Below, piece by piece: positions 1 through 8,285 of a DNA stretch of 26,023 bases (position 1 is the stretch's first letter; each line of letters starts with the position of its first letter). The stretch comes from CAYUVA01 sp964448115 [NCBI: uncultured bacterium] (GTDB lineage: Bacteria > CAYUVA01). The notes under the pieces were generated by a model. It saw only the letters and a list, made by a program, of their open reading frames with translations, was not told the origin of the DNA and made no database searches. The stretch is taken from assembly GCA_964448115.1 (NCBI GenBank), contig CAYUVA010000054.1, positions 1 to 26,023 on the forward strand, given 5' to 3'. A program made the translations under genes and the position numbers.

Positions 1-92
1 AGACTCTTGGTCATTATCAACCACTTATGACGCATTTACTGTCTGAATCACAGGTGGTCTATACATAGTCAACGGGATATTAGGCGTTTGTG

Positions 93-728
93 CTACTGGT
101 TTATCAGGAAGACCTCCTGGCCGTTCTTGTCCATCACCATGCTGTACTTAGTGCCCTGGTGTGTGGCGTAGATATAGACATTATAGTCCGGCCAATCCTT
201 GAAGTTACCCTTAAGATATGAAAGCCAATACTTCGCCAGGTTTACCGCTATCTCCTTGGACAACTCCTCGTTATCCTTCATCCTTAGGATCAGCTTGTTC
301 CACCCCTCCGAGATGGTAACATTCTCCAATGGTAGGTCCTCAGATCGCCACTTTTTATCGGCCGCGATGCGCTGGGCATGATACCTGGCATCAGCCGTAT
401 CGCCATGATATTTTTTCTCGCGCCTCTTTCTTTCAATGAAATCGTTGTGCATATATCCGCAGATACCGGTTCTTACAACCATTACCTTTGACATCGGCTC
501 TGAGCGTTCGATCAGGTGAAGCTCGTCGCCATACTCCACGGTCATTAGCATTCGCGAAGTGGGATCCGGGTTTTCCAATAACATGCAGTGCTGGTTTGCA
601 ATATAGAAAAAATTGGGATCATAAGTCGTAGAGCCAACTATCTCCACCTTTGGTTCTTGCTCCTTTGAGCAGCCCATTGCCATTAACATCAAGACCAGCG
701 ATATCAAGGTTGCCGATTTCCAGTTCAT
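93..728 (-). CDS. Lipoprotein with degenerate SH3b-like domain
   Basis: The 211-residue product begins with a short basic n-region and hydrophobic stretch ending in MAMGC, a plausible though imperfect lipobox with Cys20 as the lipidated residue. Residues about 45-100 have the spacing of a bacterial SH3 domain: NPDPTSRMLMTVEYGDEL, then a V-x-V strand and a GICGYMHNDFI closing segment resembling the G-[WY]-[VM]-x-x-x-[YF] end of SH3b repeats. The rest, about 105-211, is charged and unrecognised, with no catalytic motif. The start is well supported by AAGGAG eight bases upstream of the ATG. It is transcribed away from the alcohol dehydrogenase gene. Envelope location is inferred from the lipobox; the molecular role is unknown. 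Confidence 0.8.
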   Translation of the reverse strand: MNWKSATLISLVLMLMAMGCSKEQEPKVEIVGSTTYDPNFFYIANQHCMLLENPDPTSRMLMTVEYGDELHLIERSEPMSKVMVVRTGICGYMHNDFIERKRREKKYHGDTADARYHAQRIAADKKWRSEDLPLENVTISEGWNKLILRMKDNEELSKEIAVNLAKYWLSYLKGNFKDWPDYNVYIYATHQGTKYSMVMDKNGQEVFLINQ

Positions 729-776
729 TTATCATCTCCTTATGCATTCATCCTTAGTAAAGTTTTGCTCATTTCG

Positions 777-805
777 ATAATAGAAACCTACCATCATATA
801 GTCTA
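777..805 (-). promoter_or_regulatory. Candidate sigma70 promoter for the lipoprotein gene
   Basis: On the minus strand TAGACT (805-800) is followed after 17 bases by TATTAT (782-777), matching 4/6 and 5/6 of the consensus. It would give a leader of about 40 bases. It overlaps a candidate plus-strand promoter. Prediction from hexamers only. Confidence 0.35.
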
Positions 806-809
806 AAAT
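781..809 (+). promoter_or_regulatory. Candidate sigma70 promoter for the alcohol dehydrogenase gene
   Basis: TAGAAA (781-786), a 17-base spacer and TAAAAT (804-809) match 4/6 and 5/6 of the consensus, about 50 bases ahead of the ATG at 858. It lies face to face with the candidate minus-strand promoter at 777-805, so both could not be occupied at once. Confidence 0.35.
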
Positions 810-857
810 ACAACTGTGAATGGTCGTTTTTTACAGCCGAAACAACGAGAACTAAAG

Positions 858-1823
858 ATGAAAGCACTGATTATCAAAGACAAGGAACTTAGGTTTACAT
901 CAATAAAAAAGCCGATTATCGGAGTAGGTGAAGTTCTCATTCGGATCTTGTGCATAGGAATATGCAATACCGACCTGGAGATTATCAAGGGTTACATGGA
1001 CTTTCAGGGAGTACCAGGGCATGAATTCGTCGGAGTTGTTGAGCAAGCGCCCGACAATTCCCTGATCGGAAAAAGGGTGGTCGGAGAGATAAACCTAGGA
1101 TGCGGAGACTGTAGCTACTGCGCTGCTGGTTTGCAAAGGCACTGCCCGAACAGAAAAGTTCTTGGCATCATGGGCAAGGATGGCTGCATGGCAGAATATA
1201 TAACCCTGCCCTTGGAAAATATTCACCCAATTCCGGATGAGCTAAGCGACCAGGAGGCTATATTCATCGAGCCTTTGGCTGCTGCCTTGGAGATTTTTCA
1301 ACAGGTGCACATTAAGCCGACACACAAGGTTTGCATCATCGGAGACGGTAAGCTGGGGCTTTTAATAGCTGCGGTTATTGCTCAGACAGCAGCTCGCACA
1401 ATGGTTGTTGGAAAACATGAGCAAAAACTATCGATTGTTAAAAAAATTGGGCTTGAAGCAGTTACTTTTGATAACATCGGGGATATAGGGTTCAATACCT
1501 TTGATGTATGCATAGAAGCCACCGGCAATCCACAAGGTCTGGACATAGCGCTTAAACTAGTTAAACCGCGGGGTATAATAGTACTTAAAAGTACATATCA
1601 AGGTGAAATCAGGCTGAACATGGCTCCTATTGTAATTAACGAGCTCATGGTGATCGGCTCAAGGTGTGGTACCTTTGAGCCGGCTATTGATTTCCTGCAA
1701 AGAAAGGCTTTTGATATTAGATCGCTGATAACTGCAGAGTATTCATTCGATCGTGCCCTTGAAGCCTTCGAGCTTGCCGCTAAGCCGGGGTCATTGAAGG
1801 TGCTTATACGAATGAACAGTTAG
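858..1823 (+). CDS. Zinc-dependent alcohol dehydrogenase (MDR superfamily)
   Basis: This is a 321-residue medium-chain dehydrogenase/reductase that would oxidise or reduce an alcohol/carbonyl pair with NAD(P). Catalytic zinc ligands are visible as Cys36 (GICNTD), His55-Glu56 (GHE) and probably Glu138 (FIEPLAAALE). The structural zinc lobe is intact as C82-x2-C85-x2-C88-x7-C96. The Rossmann nucleotide site is GDGKLG at 162-167. The frame is open to an ATG at 816, but the ATG at 858 is preferred because the protein then starts MKALIIKDKE as family members do, and GAGA lies seven bases upstream. The substrate cannot be told. No obvious metabolic partner is adjacent; coaX follows after 45 bases with its own promoter-like element. 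Confidence 0.9.
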   Translation: MKALIIKDKELRFTSIKKPIIGVGEVLIRILCIGICNTDLEIIKGYMDFQGVPGHEFVGVVEQAPDNSLIGKRVVGEINLGCGDCSYCAAGLQRHCPNRKVLGIMGKDGCMAEYITLPLENIHPIPDELSDQEAIFIEPLAAALEIFQQVHIKPTHKVCIIGDGKLGLLIAAVIAQTAARTMVVGKHEQKLSIVKKIGLEAVTFDNIGDIGFNTFDVCIEATGNPQGLDIALKLVKPRGIIVLKSTYQGEIRLNMAPIVINELMVIGSRCGTFEPAIDFLQRKAFDIRSLITAEYSFDRALEAFELAAKPGSLKVLIRMNS

Positions 1824-1826
1824 TGA

Positions 1827-1835
1827 TGGTATAAT
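1827..1835 (+). promoter_or_regulatory. Extended -10 promoter upstream of coaX
   Basis: TGGTATAAT is a perfect extended -10 element (TGn followed by TATAAT) located just after the dehydrogenase stop codon and about 34 bases ahead of the coaX ATG. There is no good -35 at the matching distance, which extended -10 promoters tolerate. Confidence 0.5.
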
Positions 1836-1868
1836 AGTAGTGCTAAACTATGTTTTTGGGGCAAATCC

Positions 1869-2645
1869 ATGCTTCTGGCAATCGATGTAGGAAATACAAA
1901 CACCGTGCTAGGCGTGTTCAAAAAAGCACGGCTGGTGGAGAGCTTCCGATTTTCCACTGATGAAAGGCGCACCTCGGACGAGCTGTCGGTGCTGGTGCAG
2001 GGCATCTTTAATAACAGCGGCTTGAAGATATCGGAGGTCGATGCAGTGATCGTATCCTGCGTGGTTCCGCCGGCTAGGATTCATCTTCGCAATATGTTGC
2101 AAAAGACCTTTGGCATCGAGCCACTGATGGTAGAGCCAGGGATAAAGACCGGGATGCCGATACTTTACGATAATCCAAAGGAGGTGGGAGCTGATCGCAT
2201 AGTGAACGGAGTCGCTGCTTATGAAAAATATGGCGGACCAATTGTGGTGGTCGATTTCGGCACCGCTACAACCTTTGACCTGATCAGCGAAAAGGGCGAG
2301 TATATCGGCGGTGCTATAGCCCCTGGCTTGGAGATCTCCGCTGACGCACTATTCAAGGCGGCGGCTAGGCTTTATAGAGTCGATATACAAAAGCCAACTT
2401 CGGTGATAGGCAAGACAACTATGCATAGTATGCAGTCCGGGCTTTATTATGGCTATATCTCGCTGGTCGATGGAATGCTCGAAAGGATAATGGCTGAGGT
2501 TAAACAGCCTTTGAAGGTTGCTGCAACCGGCGGGCTTGCCAGGCTCATTAGCACCGAGTCGAAGCATCTTAAAAATGTGGATCGCAATCTCACCCTGGAG
2601 GGATTGAGGATAATCTACCAGCGCAACCGCCCTATGGATCGATAA
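1869..2645 (+). CDS. coaX: Type III pantothenate kinase
   Basis: CoaX phosphorylates pantothenate, the first step of coenzyme A synthesis, in the cytoplasm. The 258-residue product has the family's ASKHA-fold signatures: DVGNTNT at 6-12 (phosphate-binding loop), GADR at 107-110 with the presumed catalytic Asp109, DFGTATT at 129-135, and GGAIAPG at 147-153. Length is normal and no motif is missing. GGGG about seven bases before the ATG acts as a ribosome-binding site. CoaX is commonly next to birA or ftsH in other bacteria, but here it is followed after three bases by a membrane polysaccharide gene, so the pairing is probably positional rather than functional. Confidence 0.96.
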   Translation: MLLAIDVGNTNTVLGVFKKARLVESFRFSTDERRTSDELSVLVQGIFNNSGLKISEVDAVIVSCVVPPARIHLRNMLQKTFGIEPLMVEPGIKTGMPILYDNPKEVGADRIVNGVAAYEKYGGPIVVVDFGTATTFDLISEKGEYIGGAIAPGLEISADALFKAAARLYRVDIQKPTSVIGKTTMHSMQSGLYYGYISLVDGMLERIMAEVKQPLKVAATGGLARLISTESKHLKNVDRNLTLEGLRIIYQRNRPMDR

Positions 2646-2648
2646 ATA

Positions 2649-4019
2649 GTGCGCTTTATTATTCCATACCTTGGTTTTATCATCGCCCTTGTTATCTTTA
2701 CCCGCTATAAATCCAGGGGTGGAAGCTATTTTCATCTCTTGGCAACCTGGCTGGTCTTGCAGAATTTCATTGCCATGCCCTTGTCCAAGGTAGTAAGCTC
2801 CTCTGCGCTGAAAGTATTTCTAGTAGGCAACGAAGTTTTCATCCTGCTCAGCCTGGTGCTTTATTACTTGACTCATCAGGGCGCTTTTCGGATATACCTC
2901 GTCGATCTGGCAGCCTTGGCTTTCGTATTCTATTGCTCGTCATGCTTATTATTGCACAATAGCGGCAGCGCTTACATCGATATCATTGCGCTGAGGATGC
3001 TCATACTTCCTTTCGAGCTATACCTCTTCGGGCGGGTCTTGAACCTCAAGGTTGCCGAGCATCGCCAGGTAGTACGATATCTAGTTATCCTGGCTGTTAG
3101 CATATCTCTCTTCGGGTTTTTGGAGCGCGATGTCCTCCCTAAGAATTTCTGGGCTAAATATGGATTTATGGAATACAACAAGGCAAAGGGATTGTCCTGG
3201 TACTGGCTACAGAAGGATGACCAGGTGCCGGGGAGCTTTTTTACCTATCCTTTGGGCACTGACTATCGTGTTCGGCGGCTGGTATCCTTTTTCGCAGATG
3301 CCACCCTGGCAGGGCATTTCTTGTCTTTTCCGTTGCTGTTTTTAATTTTCCTGGGCGGGAGTATCATCCACAATAAAATCCTTTTATGGATTACGAGACT
3401 CATTGTTTCTCTTGGGCTTATATTAACTATCTGCCGTGGTGGCATTCTGGTTGTTCTATTGGGCATCATGCTAGTAATGCTTCAAAAAAGAGCTATGTTG
3501 ATGGCTTCAGCAGGCGTAATTTGCCTGGCAATTTTTTTATTGACAGGCATCCCTCAGATGTTTTTCAGCGACAACTCGGTAAAAAATCACCTGGCTGGGC
3601 TGAAGGAGGGAGTGAATTCCGTGCTCGAAGCGCCATTGGGGCATGGACTTGGCACTGCTGGCAATTTCCCGCGTGAACTGGGCGATGACAAGCGAAGCAT
3701 AGAAGTTCGAGAGAGCTATCTTGGCAACCTGGTGCATCAATTGGGAGTGCCAGCCTTCCTGTTATGGCTTATTTTCTGGGCATTTATTGCGCATGCGTTT
3801 TATAAGCCTAAGATCTCCCGGTCGCTATATCCTTATGCTCAAGCCCTCGGTGCAGGGATCTTGTGCACCGCGCTGGCTGCCGTATTCAGCGAATCAGCTT
3901 TTGCCCTGACTGCATCGGGATTATATTTAATCATGGTTGGCTCGCTGGTCGGCTCGATCAAGATGAGATACTCAATATCGGTAAATGGAAAGGCTTATGG
4001 GATCTTATCGCAAAGGTAA
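2649..4019 (+). CDS. O-antigen ligase/polymerase-like membrane protein
   Basis: The 456-residue protein is strongly hydrophobic with about ten to eleven predicted membrane segments, as in the Wzy/WaaL (O-antigen ligase) superfamily. Family-like features are RRLVSFFADATLAGHFL at 209-225, the short TICRGG turn at 260-265 in the Wzy_C region, a long loop holding GHGLGTAG at 331-338, and ESYLGNLVHQLG at 355-366 just before the next membrane segment. It starts at GTG three bases after the coaX stop; the ribosome-binding site is weak. It overlaps the following glycosyltransferase gene by 35 bases, suggesting co-translation. It would join or polymerise glycan units at the periplasmic face of the inner membrane. 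Ligase and polymerase cannot be separated from sequence alone. Confidence 0.85.
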   Translation: MRFIIPYLGFIIALVIFTRYKSRGGSYFHLLATWLVLQNFIAMPLSKVVSSSALKVFLVGNEVFILLSLVLYYLTHQGAFRIYLVDLAALAFVFYCSSCLLLHNSGSAYIDIIALRMLILPFELYLFGRVLNLKVAEHRQVVRYLVILAVSISLFGFLERDVLPKNFWAKYGFMEYNKAKGLSWYWLQKDDQVPGSFFTYPLGTDYRVRRLVSFFADATLAGHFLSFPLLFLIFLGGSIIHNKILLWITRLIVSLGLILTICRGGILVVLLGIMLVMLQKRAMLMASAGVICLAIFLLTGIPQMFFSDNSVKNHLAGLKEGVNSVLEAPLGHGLGTAGNFPRELGDDKRSIEVRESYLGNLVHQLGVPAFLLWLIFWAFIAHAFYKPKISRSLYPYAQALGAGILCTALAAVFSESAFALTASGLYLIMVGSLVGSIKMRYSISVNGKAYGILSQR

Positions 4020-4980
4020 GGGGATCTTCATTTCATGGGCGCCTTATGCCACCAGGAGCGACAGCATCGCTGCCCAGTTAGGCATCAAATCAGAGAAGAT
4101 ACACTACCTGGCATTCAAAGTGCCCATGATAGCTCCCATTAAGTACCTGTTGATGGCAGCAAGGACCTTGTGTCTATTGATTCGCATCAGGCCGAGTTAT
4201 ATCATGGTGATGAATCCGCCTATCTTCGCGGTTTTTACCTGCTATCTACATGCCAGGCTGCACAGGATCCCTATGATCATCGATACCCATCACGGCGCCT
4301 TTACCGAGAGGCGTTGGCTGCTGTTCACCTGGCTTCACAGGCACCTTGCGAGAAAGGCGAGAGTGAACATAGTAACCAGCGAGCGCTTCGGAGATATTCT
4401 GGCAAACTGGAAGGCGGATTACATGGTAATTCCTGTAGTACCTTATCTTATTCTAGGGATCGGGCATCTCGTAAAACAAGAAAGGTTTTCACTGGCGGTA
4501 GTGAGTTCATTTTCTTATGATGAACCCTTGCCTGATATACTTAAGGCTGCTGCTGCTTTGCCTGAGATTAAATTTTATGTTACCGGGGATAACAGGAAAG
4601 CAAGTAAGAATATCATCGATGAAGCTCCACAAAATGTGGTATTTACTGGTTTCCTGCCCTGGGAAGATTACATCAGGCTGCTCGCCGAGGTGCACGGAGT
4701 GCTGTGCCTTACCACCGAACTTGACACTATGCAAAATGGTGCTGCAGAGGCAGTAACCATCGGCACACCAGTTATAACTACTGATTCGCCTTTGATGCGA
4801 AAGATATTCGGCGACCAGGCTGTGCTTGTAAAAAACAATTCAGAGTCGATAATAGAAGGCATCCTGAGGCTAAAGGATAACCTGAACCGATACCAGGGCG
4901 AGATCTCTGAGTTGAGGGATAAGTGGAAGCATGACTGGCAAAAGTCCGCTGGGATGCTTTATAATATAATCGATCGCTGA
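3985..4980 (+). CDS. Glycosyltransferase, GT4-like
   Basis: This is a 331-residue putative glycosyltransferase of GT-B fold. The N-terminal half carries DTHHG at 100-104 in the acceptor domain. The C-terminal half carries GFLPWEDYIRLL at 222-233 and the donor-binding stretch with Glu245 and Glu255 followed by GTPVITTD, the usual position of the GT4 E-x(n)-E motif. It lacks a signal peptide and should act on the cytoplasmic membrane face. The gene starts inside the preceding membrane-protein gene. A second ATG at 3997 has GGAAAGG close upstream and is an equally credible start, removing four residues. Donor sugar and acceptor are unknown; position between a ligase-like and a WecD-like gene favours surface glycan assembly. 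Confidence 0.85.
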   Translation: MERLMGSYRKGKGIFISWAPYATRSDSIAAQLGIKSEKIHYLAFKVPMIAPIKYLLMAARTLCLLIRIRPSYIMVMNPPIFAVFTCYLHARLHRIPMIIDTHHGAFTERRWLLFTWLHRHLARKARVNIVTSERFGDILANWKADYMVIPVVPYLILGIGHLVKQERFSLAVVSSFSYDEPLPDILKAAAALPEIKFYVTGDNRKASKNIIDEAPQNVVFTGFLPWEDYIRLLAEVHGVLCLTTELDTMQNGAAEAVTIGTPVITTDSPLMRKIFGDQAVLVKNNSESIIEGILRLKDNLNRYQGEISELRDKWKHDWQKSAGMLYNIIDR

Positions 4981-5015
4981 TTTGTCCAATGCAATCATGA
5001 ACCTAAGGAGAAGAC

Positions 5016-6020
5016 ATGACCTCGATACAAGTTAAACGATTCACCGATGTTAGCTCTTCCAAGCTCAAGGAGTTGTTCTTTAAATATCCATATCATAGGA
5101 ACCATCAAATAAGGGGCATCCCCAGTGAATCGATAGTGCAACTTTGTCTTTTTAACCTGGGAAAATGGCTCAAGGATGAGAGGAACCGACTATTGGTAGC
5201 TTATGAAGGTGATGAAATGGTCGGCTGTGCCAGCATCCGCTTCATGGACTGGGATACAAATCACTTTGGGATAAAGATGGCGAACATGGAGAACCTGTTC
5301 GCGGTCGGGGATGAAAAGCTCAGAAACATGGCAGTCGATCTTTTAATAGAACATGCAGAGGACGAATGTCGGTCAATTGGCATCGAGCATTTGAGCACCA
5401 AGATATACCCCGCGGATAATGTTGCCAGCTTTGCCTTGCAGAGAAACGGACATCGGTTAATGGATACACGGGTTACTTTCACCGTAAATCTAAAGTACCA
5501 GAAACCAAGCGAACCTCCGCTGAAGGGGATCTGTCGATTGGCAGATCCCAAGCGAGATCTGGATGTGTTCAAGAAGCTAGCTTATGTCTGCTTCAAGGAT
5601 GGCTGGGATCGCTTCCATAATGATCCCGCTTTTAGCAAGGAGAAGGCGGATCAGGTCTATACCAACTGGGCGGCTAATTCACTTGCTGTCTATGGGCATA
5701 CCTGCTTTATAGCAGAGGTGGACGGCGAGCCGGCAGGCTTCATCACGGTCAGCATCGACGATTATGCTAACAAGTTCTTCCCATTCAAGGTCTCGGTGAT
5801 AAACCTGATGGTTACATTACCCAAGTTTCAAGGCAGAGGAGTGGCAAAGTCGATAGCAACTGAATCGATAAACTATATGCATAAGGAGCTTGGCATGGAT
5901 ATTGTGCGCTCCGAGGCGCAGATCACCAACTGGGCGAGCGTTCATGCGGTAAGGCACGCTGGGATGCGTCTTGATGGTTCGGTCTATGCCTTTTCAAAGG
6001 ACCTAAGAAAAGGGCAATAA
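5016..6020 (+). CDS. WecD/RffC-like GNAT acyltransferase
   Basis: The 334-residue protein has two GNAT-like halves arranged as in WecD (RffC), the enzyme that N-acetylates dTDP-fucosamine for enterobacterial common antigen. MDWDTNHFGI (77-86) matches the W-[DE]-x-x-[FH]-F-G signature at the WecD N-terminus. The C-terminal half has RFHNDPAF and the acetyl-CoA pyrophosphate loop QGRGVA at 272-277, followed by TNWASVHAVRHAGM, the conserved helix and beta-bulge region. It is longer than E. coli WecD because its first domain looks complete. AAGGAG five bases before the ATG is a strong ribosome-binding site. The inferred job is acylation of an amino-sugar nucleotide for the polysaccharide made with the two preceding genes; the sugar is unknown. 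Confidence 0.82.
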   Translation: MTSIQVKRFTDVSSSKLKELFFKYPYHRNHQIRGIPSESIVQLCLFNLGKWLKDERNRLLVAYEGDEMVGCASIRFMDWDTNHFGIKMANMENLFAVGDEKLRNMAVDLLIEHAEDECRSIGIEHLSTKIYPADNVASFALQRNGHRLMDTRVTFTVNLKYQKPSEPPLKGICRLADPKRDLDVFKKLAYVCFKDGWDRFHNDPAFSKEKADQVYTNWAANSLAVYGHTCFIAEVDGEPAGFITVSIDDYANKFFPFKVSVINLMVTLPKFQGRGVAKSIATESINYMHKELGMDIVRSEAQITNWASVHAVRHAGMRLDGSVYAFSKDLRKGQ

Positions 6021-6040
6021 TATTAAAATTTATTTATGCT

Positions 6041-6550
6041 TTAGAAATCGCAGGGTTGATCGCTGCTCTTTTGACCATCGAAGGTTCCCACGCCAGTGCA
6101 GTCGAACTGCATATCCTTTCCCACCGCGTGAGCCGACCATTCGCAGTGGAACTTCAACTGTCCTCCCTCACTGAAGACATAGCCCTCGACATCGAATTCA
6201 AGGTAAACATCCTCGAATTCCAGCTCCCCCTCGATATTAAGCTGATCATCGACGATCGTACCGGTAACCTCGATCGGATCTTCGTCCAAGACCTGCACCA
6301 GGATAGTAAGCACATTGCCCTCCTGAACCATGTCCATCAAGCCGGGGATGACTGCATACAATGAGCAAAATGTGGTGCAGATGTTAGCAGGTGTGCCGGT
6401 GCATTCGCTGAATGAGCCGGTGAACTGCCAGCAGCCGGTCATATTGATCTCGCCATTGCCGCCGTTTCCATCGTCGCTGCTACAGTGAATACAGACAAAC
6501 AATGCTACAAATGCTGCCAGAATTATGGCTATCCCTTTATATGTTTTCAT
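6041..6550 (-). CDS. Small cysteine-containing exported protein, possible lipoprotein
   Basis: The 169-residue product has an N-terminal hydrophobic segment ending in FVCIHCSSDDGNGGNG. That junction resembles a lipoprotein followed by a Ser/Asp/Gly tether, although neither cysteine sits in a textbook lipobox. The mature part contains about seven more cysteines and alternating short strands (ITIL-like, VTGTIVDD, GELEFEDVYLEFDVEG), suggesting a small beta-rich disulfide-bonded domain. No family was recognised. The ATG at 6550 overlaps the upstream gene's TGA as TGATG, with GGAGG five bases ahead inside the upstream gene, so translation is probably coupled. A GTG one codon earlier is possible but too close to the Shine-Dalgarno sequence. 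It likely functions with the ceramidase-like protein encoded upstream. Confidence 0.8.
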   Translation of the reverse strand: MKTYKGIAIILAAFVALFVCIHCSSDDGNGGNGEINMTGCWQFTGSFSECTGTPANICTTFCSLYAVIPGLMDMVQEGNVLTILVQVLDEDPIEVTGTIVDDQLNIEGELEFEDVYLEFDVEGYVFSEGGQLKFHCEWSAHAVGKDMQFDCTGVGTFDGQKSSDQPCDF

Positions 6551-8166
6551 CACAACCTCCCTCGATTTTCAGTATTTTTGCTCTTCAATGATCCAATTAC
6601 GACCGCTGCCGAGAAAATAAGAACGAGGGCAGACATCCATCCCAGCCAGCCTTCCAGCCAGCCTTTCACTACCCAGCTCAAGGGGAGCAAAACCAGCAGC
6701 GAGGCGGTCTTGAGATAAGCGTTCTGACTGATCTTATTAGCTATCGATGGGCTGAAGCGATAATATGCCTTGATAAGCATTTTACCTGTCTTACCTCGAT
6801 TAAGCACCTTATCACGGAACTCCTTGAACAGTATGACTTGTTCGGCAAAGGGAGATCCAAAGGTGGCAGTAGCGATGAAGCAGCCGTTCTCTGGATTATC
6901 ATCATCAAGACAGCCGAGTTTCTGCCCGGTTATCATCTCGTTGAATGCGCTTTGCACCACGCATGCAGCCTTGGGACCGACGCAGACCGACTCCTCGTAT
7001 TCACGATGGTCGTATTGGTCCTCAGGGACCAAGTAGCCAAGCTCATCGTTGGCAAGTCCGAAGATGAACTCATATTCGCTGTCGGTAAGATCTTTGATCA
7101 GGTAGCCGGTCTCAGGGAACATCTCGCCGGGAACTGTAAAAATAATCGCATCGCCGATGTGGATGAGGTTCACCTCGGTGCGCACCTTGCCATCGTAAAG
7201 CTCGCGGTTTAATACGCCTAGCTCGAACAGGAGTATGAACTCCGGATTCTGCAAGGGGATATCGATGATCTTTTTTTGCAATGTGATCTCAACATCATCG
7301 ATCCAGGGCTGGTTCTCGATAGCATCGATTGCCAGTTGCGCCAGCGTATTACCTATTCGTTCAGATTCCTCCCAGGTATGCCCGGATGTTCGGGGCGTCA
7401 TCAAGCCACCCAGATCAGAGCTGATATGAAATCCCATGCCACCGAAGTAGTTTTCCAGGTACATATTGCTATAGTACGGATAGTCTGCGGTAATAATCGT
7501 ATTATCGTCCCAGAGCACCTCGGGATGAGATCCCCAGCTCTCCAGGGTAGCGATTATGCTGCCATCTAATGCGCAAAGCTGCATGATAGGCACCTCCGTA
7601 TCGATTACCTCGGGTTCCCTGGTGTCATAGTTCATATCCTCGTAGATGAATGCCTTGCCGAAACGAATGCGAGCGGACTGAAGGTTATTGTAGGCTTCCT
7701 CGAAGGCTGCGACAACCCCTTGCTTAACGATCTCCATATAAACTGGATCCACGCCTGTTACCAGCGGGGAAGGACCCCAAAGCCCCATGGTATCCGGTCC
7801 CTCGTGGTTATGCGTGCTGTGAATGATGATGTTGTCCTGCTCGATGTCATACCCTCTGCTGACTATCTCCTTGGCAAATTTAAGGCAGTCCGGTCTGAAA
7901 AGCCCGACTAGATCCACGGTGATGAAGGCAACGGTTGTCTCATCGGTTCTTAGAAGCAGGCATCTTGTCCATAGTTCATCGTGAATGCCGGAGCTTACCC
8001 TGAAGTAGCCGAAGCCGCCCATGAACTGCGGATAATGTTCGCCATCGATGCGATTAGTTATGACTGCCTTTCCCACGCCAGCCTGGAGGCAAAATCCCTG
8101 CGAGGTGATCGACATCGAGACGACCAAACCTAATATAAAGGTTGCTTTAAAGATACGCTCCATCAT
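6550..8166 (-). CDS. Neutral ceramidase-like hydrolase with CFI-box C-terminal tail
   Basis: The 538-residue protein has a signal peptide (about 1-27) and a domain resembling neutral/alkaline non-lysosomal ceramidases, which hydrolyse the amide bond of ceramides. Likely metal ligands are in HSTHNHEGPD (116-125) and GSHPE (His214). The usual N-terminal ceramidase strand (AGVGKAVIT) and the G-G-F-G-Y segment are present. Residues 429-438, CFIATATFGS, begin a CFI-box tail: FRDKVL, then YYRFSPSIA, then hydrophobic segments at about 487-500 and 507-526. This suggests the enzyme is held at a membrane after export. It starts ATG-ATG with GGGGA upstream. Substrate is uncertain; other amide lipids are possible, since this superfamily is broad. 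Confidence 0.85.
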   Translation of the reverse strand: MMERIFKATFILGLVVSMSITSQGFCLQAGVGKAVITNRIDGEHYPQFMGGFGYFRVSSGIHDELWTRCLLLRTDETTVAFITVDLVGLFRPDCLKFAKEIVSRGYDIEQDNIIIHSTHNHEGPDTMGLWGPSPLVTGVDPVYMEIVKQGVVAAFEEAYNNLQSARIRFGKAFIYEDMNYDTREPEVIDTEVPIMQLCALDGSIIATLESWGSHPEVLWDDNTIITADYPYYSNMYLENYFGGMGFHISSDLGGLMTPRTSGHTWEESERIGNTLAQLAIDAIENQPWIDDVEITLQKKIIDIPLQNPEFILLFELGVLNRELYDGKVRTEVNLIHIGDAIIFTVPGEMFPETGYLIKDLTDSEYEFIFGLANDELGYLVPEDQYDHREYEESVCVGPKAACVVQSAFNEMITGQKLGCLDDDNPENGCFIATATFGSPFAEQVILFKEFRDKVLNRGKTGKMLIKAYYRFSPSIANKISQNAYLKTASLLVLLPLSWVVKGWLEGWLGWMSALVLIFSAAVVIGSLKSKNTENRGRL

Positions 8167-8191
8167 AATTCCCCATCATACTAAAAAGCGA

Positions 8192-8221
8192 TTGACTTTT
8201 CATAGCCATCAATGTTATCTT
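8192..8221 (+). promoter_or_regulatory. Weak candidate promoter for the beta-barrel gene
   Basis: TTGACT (8192-8197) is followed after 18 bases by TATCTT (8216-8221), 5/6 and 4/6 matches. The leader to the ATG at 8286 would be about 57 bases. It lies inside the predicted leader of the divergent ceramidase-like gene. Confidence 0.3.
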
Positions 8222-8223
8222 CA

Positions 8224-8252
8224 ACCATATAATCAATAGATGCGATTGTCAA
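8224..8252 (-). promoter_or_regulatory. Candidate sigma70 promoter for the ceramidase-like operon
   Basis: On the minus strand TTGACA (8252-8247), a perfect -35 hexamer, is followed at the optimal 17-base spacing by TATGGT (8229-8224), a 4/6 match. The predicted leader to the ATG at 8166 is about 50 bases. Confidence 0.45.
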
Positions 8253-8285
8253 TACTGAGCATTACATAACATAGGAGATGTGATA

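Noticed and set aside
1-92. Left edge, searched for the end of another gene
   Set aside because: No frame with recognisable protein sequence or structured RNA is visible in these 92 bases.
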